A stretch of DNA of 12,557 nucleotides from Endomicrobiia bacterium (lineage in GTDB: Bacteria; Elusimicrobiota; Endomicrobiia; PHAN01): contig JASEHK010000030.1 of the NCBI GenBank assembly GCA_030018875.1, positions 1 to 12,557 on the forward strand, written 5' to 3'. Below, piece after piece: positions 6,585 through 12,557 of this stretch. Position 1 is the stretch's first letter. Each line of letters starts with the position of its first letter. The notes under the pieces were generated by a model. The model saw only the letters and a program-made list of their open reading frames with translations. It was not told where the DNA came from and made no database searches. A program made the translations under genes and the position numbers.

Positions 6585-8117
6585 ATGGATGAAGCGATGA
6601 AAAGAAAGTTTCTCGGTATTGTCGTTATGTCCGCTATGACGGGTATCATTAGTTCCACCGCTTACGCCGTAGATATTCGCGCCGCCTACGTCGCCGACTC
6701 TCTCGGTTCGCGGCGCTCGGCGTTTTCGTCTACGGAAAGAATCTCCCTGCGCGCCGATGTTTACAATCCCTCGGCATCGGACAGGCTCGATTTTGTCTTT
6801 ACGATTTACGACCCCGCCGGCATAAAGGTTCTCGAACACGCCGGCAATTCCATACCCGGCTCCGTCGGTAACGGAGGATCGGCGCTATCGGATATTCACA
6901 TATCCAAGTTTTATAAAACGCCCGGCTCGTATGTTTATGAGCTCAAAGTCAGCGAGGTGCGCTCGGGCGCCGTGTTTGACTCCAAGACCTTGCGTTCGTC
7001 TTTCTTCGTCTACTCGCCGATACTTACCCTTAATTATCCGCCCAATAACGCGGCTAATCTCGCGGACAACCCCCTGATATTTCGCTGGTCCGGCTCCGGC
7101 GCCGTAAAATATCGGATTTCCGTGGACGACGATATGGCCTTTTACAATACGCTTTTTTCCGCCGAGAGTTTCGACACTTCTTATTCTTATCCTCAGAATC
7201 CCGCGGACATCAGACAACGTCTTCGCGGCGGACAGAACTACTACTGGAGAGTCGAGGGACTCGACGCCTTCGGCAACGTCATAGCGACATCCCAGCAGCC
7301 GTTCGTTTTCGGCATAAAAGACACGGCCTCGTCGCAGATTTCCAGGGACATAGGAATCGTCGCGATGAGCATCGAGCCATTGGACGAGACATCGGTTCTG
7401 ATTAAGGTCGAAATCAAAAACCTCGGCGCGCGAGGCGAAAGCAATATACCCGTGTCGCTTTTCGTTGACGGTCTTGCGTCCGGATCATTCAGGATAGAAT
7501 TCCTGAACGCCGGCCAGTCGGCGACGGCGGATTTCCGCGCGGCAAAACCCAAGTCCGAAAAGTTCATAGTTACAGCGGCCCACAATTTCATTGACGATAC
7601 ACCTGCCAACAACATTCTCACACTGACCCTCGCGATGCCCTCCGAGATAGCCGTCGCTCGCGGCCGTATAATCGGAAAAATACTCGAAGACGAGGGTGGT
7701 GATAAATCCAAGGAGACCGGCATAAACGCTGCGGTCATTGCGTATGCGGGGCCGCTTTCGGGAGAGACCAAGAGCGCCCGCAACGGCCAATATCAGATAC
7801 CTGACTTGAGCCTCGGGATGTATAAACTTTCCGTCTCTTGCCCCGAATACGAGCCCGCCGAGGCCTCGGTCGAAATATCGCGCAACAGGGCATATCCTAA
7901 TGTTGATTTCCGTCTCAAAAAGAAGCCGCCCGCGACTTTAATAAGTCGCAACGAGTTCTGGGCCGCGCTGAAAAAATATCTTTCGAGCGCTACCCTGTCT
8001 AAACTTGATGGTTACGAGGTTTCGGAAATATCCGGCGTTTCCGACGCCGACTATGCGGCCATAGCGGATGCGCTCAAGAGCGGCAAGGCGCGTATAACCA
8101 ATGAAACTCTCGAATAA
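6585..8117 (+). CDS. Secreted Ig-like / CARDB / carboxypeptidase-regulatory-like domain protein
   Basis: 510 residues from ATG 6585. An in-frame ATG at 6597 (MKRKFLGIVV) would give a more classical signal peptide and has GGATGA just upstream, so the true start may be there. The signal peptide ends near AYA|VDI (residue 28). Then come an Ig-like domain, about 30-150; a second beta domain, about 150-250, with PPNNAANLADNP, FRWSG and YYWRVEGLDAFGN, typical of Fn3-like folds; a CARDB-like domain, about 255-355 (VEIKNLGARGESNIPVSLFV); a carboxypeptidase-regulatory-like domain, about 365-450 (GRIIGKI…NGQYQIPDLSLGMYKLSV); and a helical tail. No catalytic residues are seen. It is the first gene of a close-packed run and is followed after 13 bp by the FecR-domain gene. 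Likely a periplasmic or surface structural/adaptor protein; function not known. Confidence 0.9.
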   Translation: MDEAMKRKFLGIVVMSAMTGIISSTAYAVDIRAAYVADSLGSRRSAFSSTERISLRADVYNPSASDRLDFVFTIYDPAGIKVLEHAGNSIPGSVGNGGSALSDIHISKFYKTPGSYVYELKVSEVRSGAVFDSKTLRSSFFVYSPILTLNYPPNNAANLADNPLIFRWSGSGAVKYRISVDDDMAFYNTLFSAESFDTSYSYPQNPADIRQRLRGGQNYYWRVEGLDAFGNVIATSQQPFVFGIKDTASSQISRDIGIVAMSIEPLDETSVLIKVEIKNLGARGESNIPVSLFVDGLASGSFRIEFLNAGQSATADFRAAKPKSEKFIVTAAHNFIDDTPANNILTLTLAMPSEIAVARGRIIGKILEDEGGDKSKETGINAAVIAYAGPLSGETKSARNGQYQIPDLSLGMYKLSVSCPEYEPAEASVEISRNRAYPNVDFRLKKKPPATLISRNEFWAALKKYLSSATLSKLDGYEVSEISGVSDADYAAIADALKSGKARITNETLE

Positions 8118-8130
8118 CGGACGTCATAAT

Positions 8131-9132
8131 ATGAAAACGATTCTATTAATAGTATTTGCCGTGGCGGCGCTGACCTCGTCCGTCGCGCCGGCCTTTGCCC
8201 AGGAGCAAAAGAAACACGCGGCCGGTTTCATCACCGATACCGAGGGAGAATGCCATCTGATAAATCCGTCGGGCGAGCGCGCGCGCGTAAAACTCGGCAT
8301 GTTCGTTTACGAGCGCGACACGATAAAAACGGCCGGCAGGTCCTCGGTAAAAATGGTATTCTCCAACGGCGTGGAGGCGAGAGTCCGTCAGAACTCGGAG
8401 CTTTCCATAATGGAGGTCCCGCCCGCCGAGCGCGGTATGTCTTCGAGAGTCAAGATGGTCGTCGGCGGGCTATTCTCCAGAGTCATAAAACAAAAGACCA
8501 AGTTCAACGTCCACACGCCGGTCGTAACGATAGCCGTCAGGGGCACCGAGTTCGACACCGACGTCGCCGCCGGCAACGGCGCCACCGAGGTGAGGGTTTT
8601 CAAGGGCGTGGTGGCTCTGGAAAACGACTACGGTTCAAGGGAGCTTAAAGCGAACACGAAGTCCACGGTCGGCGCCGGCGAGCCTCCGCCTGCGCCCGCG
8701 CCGTTGTCCTCCGAGGATAAAAGACCCGAAGATGATGTCGCGGGATTTTTCTTGAAGATAGAAATGAACAACATAGAAATCGCCGAGGGAGACGTCGCGT
8801 CAGCGGTTGTTGTCGTCAAGGACGCTGACGGATTCGACGCGAAAAACTTTAAGAATAAAATCTCGCTGAACGTTTCGGAGCCGGCGCTTTTGAGCAAGGC
8901 CGGGCAGAACAAGTGGTCGTCGTCCGTCGAGGAACCCGCCAGCGGCGGCGCATTAAAGTTCGACATCAAATCTGCCGCGCACGGCCCCGCGCGTCTCGTC
9001 GCGGCCGCCAAAGGCGCGCAACCCGTGTCGGTGGATATCAATATCTTGCGTCCGAAAGAAAGAACTCTTCGAATAAACCTCAAAGAGGGCTCGTCGGAGC
9101 GGGAGATAAAAATAAAACTCAAAAATAAGTAG
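8131..9132 (+). CDS. Secreted FecR-domain protein with C-terminal Ig-like region
   Basis: 333 residues from ATG 8131 (MKTILLIVFAVAAL). This start was chosen because it begins a clean signal peptide cut at AFA|QEQ (residue 23). An in-frame ATG at 8101 would add ten polar residues and overlap the previous gene. A FecR-type domain spans about 50-180, with RDTIKTAGRSSVKMVFSNG, then the hallmark TPVVTIAVRGTEF at 129-141 and a V.VFKG.V.L strand. A Pro-rich linker (about 184-205) leads to a beta-rich domain ending in a lysine-rich tail. Classical FecR spans the inner membrane and relays TonB-receptor signals to a sigma factor. This protein instead has a cleavable signal peptide, no transmembrane helix after it, and no sigma factor or TonB receptor beside it. 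It is better read as a periplasmic FecR-like structural or ligand-binding module of an envelope operon. Confidence 0.9.
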   Translation: MKTILLIVFAVAALTSSVAPAFAQEQKKHAAGFITDTEGECHLINPSGERARVKLGMFVYERDTIKTAGRSSVKMVFSNGVEARVRQNSELSIMEVPPAERGMSSRVKMVVGGLFSRVIKQKTKFNVHTPVVTIAVRGTEFDTDVAAGNGATEVRVFKGVVALENDYGSRELKANTKSTVGAGEPPPAPAPLSSEDKRPEDDVAGFFLKIEMNNIEIAEGDVASAVVVVKDADGFDAKNFKNKISLNVSEPALLSKAGQNKWSSSVEEPASGGALKFDIKSAAHGPARLVAAAKGAQPVSVDINILRPKERTLRINLKEGSSEREIKIKLKNK

Positions 9133-9138
9133 CGTTTA

Positions 9139-10299
9139 ATGAAAAAAGCGGCGGCAATGCTATTCCCGTTAATCGCGTCGTTCGCGTTGGCGGGAATTGT
9201 TTTTTATTATCTGATAGTCATTCCTATGTCGGGCGGATACAACGTTACTGTCCGCACGGCCGGCCTCTCTGCGGTATACGCGCCCGGCGCTGTCGTCGCC
9301 TTCGACGGAATAATATCCAATAACGGCAAAAACGCTTCCGAGTTTTACGTTACCTCGACGATAGACGTCAACGGCGCCGCCCGGAAGGAGCACAAAAAAT
9401 ATTTTCTGGCCGGCGGCCAGAACAGACATTTTTCTTTCGAGATTCCGACCGATCAAACCTTCGAAGGCAAAAAGTCATTCGCGCTTTGCGTTTCGCGTCC
9501 GTCGAAACTGCCCGGATTCAAGGATGTCGTGATATGGTCGAGCAAGAGCGAGATAATGTTCGCGCGGCCGGCTCCTCCGTCGGCGTCCGCGATCGTCGCG
9601 GCGAAATCCGCACGCGCGGCGGGGCTTGCGACCGTCGCGGCGCCGCCTAAGTACGTGGAAGAAATCGTGCGCGCGCGGTTCGCCGCCATGTTTCCGGAAG
9701 CGCTTCGTTATAACAAAGTCGCCAAAATATCCGCCCGCCTCACGAACATAACCTCCACCCGCGAAACGTTCGAGATATTGCTTGAAATCAAGCCGCCGTC
9801 GGGCGAGAAGACCGCCGCGTCCAACCACATTACGATAGAGCCGGCCGAAACCAAGCAGGTTGACTTTTTATACAATGTTCCGCCGTCTCGCGTCGAAGGC
9901 GAATATTCCGCGGCGCTATGGTATCGCACCAGACAGGCCGTGTCCGAAGAAACTTATAAAGGGGTTTTCGTTCTGTCCGATGAAGATCCCGCGCTCAGAA
10001 TAAAGAAGATGCTGATGAATCCCGTTTCGGGCCGTCCCTCGGAAATACTTGTGGAGGCCTCCGACGATATCGGCGTCAACGAAGTTATTTTTATGGCGGC
10101 GGCGCAGAGATCTTCGGGCGGGCGTTCGGAGTACAGGAACATACCCATGCATCTTATATCAGGCACTGAGCGCTCCGGAGTTTGGCGCTGCGAATACATA
10201 CCCGAAAAGTCGGATGCCTATGTTTTTTCGTTCGTCGCGTTCGACACCAAGCGCCGCCGCGCGCGCCTGGGAGAATTTCCCGTCAAAGTGATAAAATAA
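9139..10299 (+). CDS. Membrane-anchored Ig-like domain protein, function unknown
   Basis: 386 residues, starting 6 bp after the FecR-domain gene, so translation is probably coupled; no strong ribosome site is visible. A hydrophobic segment at residues 6-30 (AAAMLFPLIASFALAG, then IVFYYLIVIP) lacks a convincing cleavage site, suggesting an N-terminal inner-membrane anchor with the rest in the periplasm. An Ig-like domain covers about 33-140 (VVAFDGIISNNGKNASEFYV). An Ala/Pro-rich linker (about 145-175) follows, then a second beta domain, about 185-275 (ISARLTNITSTRETFEILLEI; YNVPPSRVEGEYSAALWYR), and a third to the C-terminus (GVWRCEYIPEKSDAYVFSF). No enzyme motif is seen. In the middle of the operon it could join the inner membrane to the periplasmic and outer-membrane parts (inference). 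Confidence 0.87.
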   Translation: MKKAAAMLFPLIASFALAGIVFYYLIVIPMSGGYNVTVRTAGLSAVYAPGAVVAFDGIISNNGKNASEFYVTSTIDVNGAARKEHKKYFLAGGQNRHFSFEIPTDQTFEGKKSFALCVSRPSKLPGFKDVVIWSSKSEIMFARPAPPSASAIVAAKSARAAGLATVAAPPKYVEEIVRARFAAMFPEALRYNKVAKISARLTNITSTRETFEILLEIKPPSGEKTAASNHITIEPAETKQVDFLYNVPPSRVEGEYSAALWYRTRQAVSEETYKGVFVLSDEDPALRIKKMLMNPVSGRPSEILVEASDDIGVNEVIFMAAAQRSSGGRSEYRNIPMHLISGTERSGVWRCEYIPEKSDAYVFSFVAFDTKRRRARLGEFPVKVIK

Positions 10300-10312
10300 A
10301 CGCGCAGACTTT

Positions 10313-10319
10313 GGGAGAG
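10313..10319 (+). promoter_or_regulatory. Strong ribosome binding site for the 56-residue secreted peptide gene
   Basis: GGGAGAG lies 5 nt before ATG 10325. It is the clearest Shine-Dalgarno sequence in the window and supports the short gene being real. Confidence 0.7.
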
Positions 10320-10324
10320 TAAGA

Positions 10325-10495
10325 ATGAAAAACCGAATGTTTATTATCGCCGTTATTTTGATGTCGCTGGCGGCTTCGGCCGGCGCCAAGGCCAAGGCGG
10401 CCTGGTCCGCGGCCGCAAAGACAGATCCGTCCGACGCCGAGTTGAAAAAATTTCTGAAGCTCAAACAAATCCAGCGCCGATATACGGAGCATTAA
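10325..10495 (+). CDS. Small secreted peptide, 56 residues, function unknown
   Basis: A short frame from ATG 10325 to TAA 10493-10495. It encodes MKNRMFIIAVILMSLAASAG, a typical signal peptide with likely cleavage near ASA|G or GAKA|K, then a short charged segment ending ELKKFLKLKQIQRRYTEH, which looks like a basic amphipathic helix. It is preceded by GGGAGAG at a 5-nt spacing, sits 25 bp after the previous gene and 13 bp before the barrel gene, and has the same strand and codon style as both. That is good support for a real gene despite its length. It may be a small periplasmic partner or chaperone-like peptide for the barrel protein (inference). No family is recognised. Confidence 0.75.
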   Translation: MKNRMFIIAVILMSLAASAGAKAKAAWSAAAKTDPSDAELKKFLKLKQIQRRYTEH

Positions 10496-10498
10496 ACC

Positions 10499-10502
10499 GG
10501 AG
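10499..10502 (+). promoter_or_regulatory. Ribosome binding site for the outer-membrane barrel gene
   Basis: GGAG (in ccggagat) sits 6 nt before ATG 10509, just after the stop of the small gene at 10495. It fixes the start of the barrel protein at MKLNKELSRL. Confidence 0.65.
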
Positions 10503-10508
10503 ATTTAC

Positions 10509-12440
10509 ATGAAACTTAACAAAGAACTATCGCGCCTCGGCGCGGCCTTTCTGGGCGTGGCGTGTCTGTGCGCGCCCGCGTCGGCCAGATTGTCGGCGCA
10601 GTTGCAGTTGTCGGTGGCCGTGCCGGATCCGATAGTCGCCTCGGAAGAACTCACCGTCCAGGCCATAATATTCAACAACGGCACGCAGACATGGGCCGCT
10701 GGCGAATACTCGGCTGAGGTCGAGATATTCAACGCGTCGAAAAACTACGTCGCCAAGACCCCGCGCAAAAAAGGCACACAGATAATCAAACCTTCCGAGG
10801 CCGCGCTTTTTTATGTGCCGTTCGCGGTGCCGGCCGGTTTCAGCGGTTCGTATTTCTACAAGGTGTATCTCATCCATAAGGATCAACGCATATCGGAAAG
10901 CGATTTTTTCGGGTTTAACGTCGTGGCTCTGACTCCGGCCGCCAAAACTCCGTCGGCGCTCGAGATAGGGGGAAACTCTTTCATATATTATAAGGGGACG
11001 TCGAAATACGACTGGGCCGATTATTCCGGCAACTTCAACCTGAATCTCATCGGCGCCGTCAACCGCAAACCGATGATGTTCAATCTCTATACTTTCCATA
11101 CCCCCAAATCCACGAGCGCTCCGTCGGACGTCAACCACGAAATCTACACGATTTTTTTCAGTTACTACGCCGACGACTGGTCGGTGGCTCTCGGCGACGT
11201 CCTGCCGGTTTTTTCTCCACTCTCTCTCTATGGCGCGGGAATGCGCGGCGGAGTTTTCGACGTAAAGAGTGGCGGTTTTTCGGCCCAGATGGTCGGCGCC
11301 CGCAGCGTGGTCCCGCGCGAAGGCGCCTCGACCACCGACGGAGTTTACGAAAGAATGCTCGGAGGCTTCCGCGCCGAGTACGACATCGCCGGGGCCCTCC
11401 GAGTGGGGGGTTCGTATCTTTACGGCTTCGACCGCAGGGAATCCATCAGGGTCGCCGGCCCGACTCTGCGCCCGTCGGCGAATGCCGTTATGGGCGGCAC
11501 TATCAAGGCGCGTCCGTCGGAGACCGTCGGCATAACCGTGGAATATCAAACCAGCGACTATCGCGCGGACGTTGATGTAACGTCATCCCCGTCAACGGGC
11601 GACGCTTACAGATTAGAGGCGAAATGGTCTCCCGCGAACTTCAACGTCCGGGGCGCGTATCAGATGACGGGACCAAAGTTCAACACCTTCGGCGCGCCGG
11701 GCGCTACCAAGGACAGAAAGACCATTGACCTCTCTTCGGGGCTTACGCTTTTTTCCAAGTTGAACCTCTCGGCCGGCTACCTCAATTATACGGACAACGT
11801 CCAGAACGATCCGGCCAAAGTCACAACCAACCAGAATATGTACAGCGGCGGAGTTTCGCTTTCGCTCGACGGAGCGCTGCCTTCGCCATCCGTGTCGTAT
11901 TCTTACAACGAAGCCTATGCCGCGAACCCGAACCGCGACGCTCTCGACAACGTTACAGAAACGGCTTCGTTTGGTTTGGCGGGACGCGTCGTCGGCGCCA
12001 ATTATTCGGCGGCATTTCAACGCTCGGATTTCGCCGACAGGAACAAGACCGCCGACGATCTCAGGAGCGATACGCTCTCATCCGGATTTTCTTTCTCGCC
12101 CGTCAAGGTCGCGTCCGTCAATCTTGGCGCGACTCTCAGCGTTACCGACAATCTCGTCAAGAACACCAAATCAAAAACCGAGTCCGCCTCGGCGGCCGTC
12201 AATATGAAACTCATACCGGAGAAACTTACCTCGCAGTTGTGGGGGAGCCTGACCGAAAGAAAGAACCCCGCCGAAGACACGGACGTGCTGGATTCCGGGG
12301 CCAATCTTGAGTTTACGTACCAATTCACCGGCTCGCTCGCGTGGACTTTCGGCGGCGGACTGACCCGCACCGAGGACAAAGTCGCCAAGGCCGGCTCCAC
12401 GGAACACGGCGTAAGCACCAGACTGAGTTATTCATTCTGA
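10509..12440 (+). CDS. Outer-membrane beta-barrel protein with N-terminal Ig-like domain
   Basis: 643 residues. The signal peptide is about 1-26, cut at ASA|RLS. An Ig-like periplasmic domain, about 30-145, carries EELTVQAIIFNNGTQTW and a closing SGSYFYKVYLIHKD strand. From about 155 to the end there are many alternating amphipathic strands with aromatic girdles and short turns (for example IYTIFFSYYADDWSVALGDV, LRVGGSYLYGF, VGITVEYQTSDY, LNLSAGYLNYTDN, PSVSYSYNEAY, LEFTYQF, LAWTFGGGLT), ending in LSYSF. A terminal Phe after alternating residues is the usual recognition signal for BAM-mediated outer-membrane insertion. The early IYTIFFSYYADDWSVALGD…SPLSLYGAGMRGG section suggests a barrel with a gated or decorated pore. 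No TonB box, plug or POTRA domain is seen. As last gene of the run it may be the pore or anchor for the secreted Ig-like partners. The family is not identified. Confidence 0.9.
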   Translation: MKLNKELSRLGAAFLGVACLCAPASARLSAQLQLSVAVPDPIVASEELTVQAIIFNNGTQTWAAGEYSAEVEIFNASKNYVAKTPRKKGTQIIKPSEAALFYVPFAVPAGFSGSYFYKVYLIHKDQRISESDFFGFNVVALTPAAKTPSALEIGGNSFIYYKGTSKYDWADYSGNFNLNLIGAVNRKPMMFNLYTFHTPKSTSAPSDVNHEIYTIFFSYYADDWSVALGDVLPVFSPLSLYGAGMRGGVFDVKSGGFSAQMVGARSVVPREGASTTDGVYERMLGGFRAEYDIAGALRVGGSYLYGFDRRESIRVAGPTLRPSANAVMGGTIKARPSETVGITVEYQTSDYRADVDVTSSPSTGDAYRLEAKWSPANFNVRGAYQMTGPKFNTFGAPGATKDRKTIDLSSGLTLFSKLNLSAGYLNYTDNVQNDPAKVTTNQNMYSGGVSLSLDGALPSPSVSYSYNEAYAANPNRDALDNVTETASFGLAGRVVGANYSAAFQRSDFADRNKTADDLRSDTLSSGFSFSPVKVASVNLGATLSVTDNLVKNTKSKTESASAAVNMKLIPEKLTSQLWGSLTERKNPAEDTDVLDSGANLEFTYQFTGSLAWTFGGGLTRTEDKVAKAGSTEHGVSTRLSYSF

Positions 12441-12482
12441 TACAGTGCCCAGCCCCCGCCCGTTTTTGTCTTTAACTATAGG

Positions 12483-12519
12483 GTGACAAAGTGATAAAGT
12501 AACAAGGTGATAAAGTAAC
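12483..12519 (+). repeat. Octamer tandem repeat (GTRAYAAR-like, about 4.5 units)
   Basis: The units are GTGACAAA (12483), GTGATAAA (12491), GTAACAAG (12499), GTGATAAA (12507) and a partial GTAAC (12515), an exact 8-bp period in non-coding DNA 43 bp after the barrel gene stop. The tract runs directly into the palindrome at 12520. It recalls the 8-bp tract inside the giant gene at 5901-5937, although the unit sequence differs. Confidence 0.8.
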
Positions 12520-12544
12520 TGTAGCGGTGGGATTGCTATCCCAC
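12520..12544 (+). repeat. TGTAG-headed palindrome in non-coding DNA
   Basis: TGTAG (12520-12524) is followed after two bases by GTGGGAT (12527-12533), loop tgct (12534-12537) and ATCCCAC (12538-12544), a perfect 7-bp stem. Its layout, a TGTAG head, two bases, then a G-rich arm, short loop and C-rich arm, matches the three coding copies at 982, 2857 (minus) and 5473 (minus). It may also help terminate or stabilise the operon transcript, but no T-run follows in the visible DNA. Confidence 0.65.
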
Positions 12545-12557
12545 AAATTGTCACATA

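Larger units (their letters stand above)
12441..12557. other. Non-coding 3' end of the window
   Basis: After the barrel gene stop comes a C-rich stretch (cccagcccccgcccg) followed by T-rich DNA, then the octamer tract and the palindrome. No open frame of note, tRNA or rRNA is seen. The C-rich to T-rich step has no paired arm, so it is not called as an intrinsic terminator. Confidence 0.6.

Noticed and set aside
8101..8103. ATG at 8101 as start of the FecR-domain gene
   Set aside because: It overlaps the previous gene and puts ten polar residues before a signal peptide that begins cleanly at ATG 8131. It remains possible.
10527..11549. Minus-strand open frame of 340 codons opposite the barrel gene
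   Set aside because: The plus strand has a signal peptide, ribosome site and barrel strands throughout; the minus translation is Arg/His-rich and featureless.
12441..12475. Intrinsic terminator after the barrel gene
   Set aside because: A C-rich stretch followed by T residues is present, but no complementary G-rich arm makes a stem.
1..12557. CRISPR array, tRNA, rRNA, integrase or transposase gene
   Set aside because: No direct-repeat/spacer pattern, cloverleaf, rRNA-like sequence or recombinase motif was seen. The 150-bp repeats are coding SBBP units.

Overview
The window reads as envelope and secretion DNA from a diderm (Gram-negative-type) bacterium. The case for an outer membrane is a predicted outer-membrane beta-barrel ending in a C-terminal Phe, several cleavable signal peptides, and a giant secreted protein with a C-terminal FlgD-like / type-IX-like sorting domain. 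The mix of Fn3 domains, SBBP propeller repeats, carboxypeptidase-regulatory-like domains and a 'YPNP…ASGVYIYVLK' tail, at fairly high GC, resembles Elusimicrobiota and related candidate phyla. That placement is recollection of family style, not a search result. All supported genes are on the + strand.

Layout. Positions 2-6439 hold the 3' part of a giant modular surface protein (at least 2145 residues; the frame is open to the window edge). It has an AT-rich SBBP repeat region made of 150-bp tandem DNA repeats, then Fn3, a parallel beta-helix-like region, two Fn3, two Trp-rich Ig-like domains, a triplicated Ig-like unit, three more Fn3 that copy the first three, two carboxypeptidase-regulatory-like domains and the C-terminal sorting domain. 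Positions 6440-6584 are non-coding and carry a 76-bp MITE-like element with perfect 11-bp terminal inverted repeats. Positions 6585-12440 are a tight five-gene run with gaps of 6-25 bp: a secreted CARDB / carboxypeptidase-regulatory-like protein, a secreted FecR-domain protein, a membrane-anchored Ig-like protein, a 56-residue secreted peptide, and a 643-residue outer-membrane barrel with an N-terminal Ig-like domain. The last 117 bp are non-coding, with an octamer tandem repeat directly followed by a TGTAG-headed palindrome.

How the genes may work together (inference). The five-gene run looks like one transcription unit building an envelope assembly: a barrel in the outer membrane, periplasmic Ig-like and FecR-like parts, and an inner-membrane-anchored Ig-like protein. 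The giant protein upstream could be exported or displayed by the same machinery, but nothing in the sequence proves this, and a MITE-bearing gap separates them.

The most unusual signal is a family of short palindromes preceded by TGTAG. Three sit inside the giant gene, each at the same turn of a different Fn3 domain and in both orientations; one homologous Fn3 domain lacks it with no change in length. A fourth lies in the non-coding DNA at the 3' end. In addition, a heptamer/octamer simple-repeat tract inside a carboxypeptidase-regulatory-like domain resembles the non-coding octamer tract at the window end.
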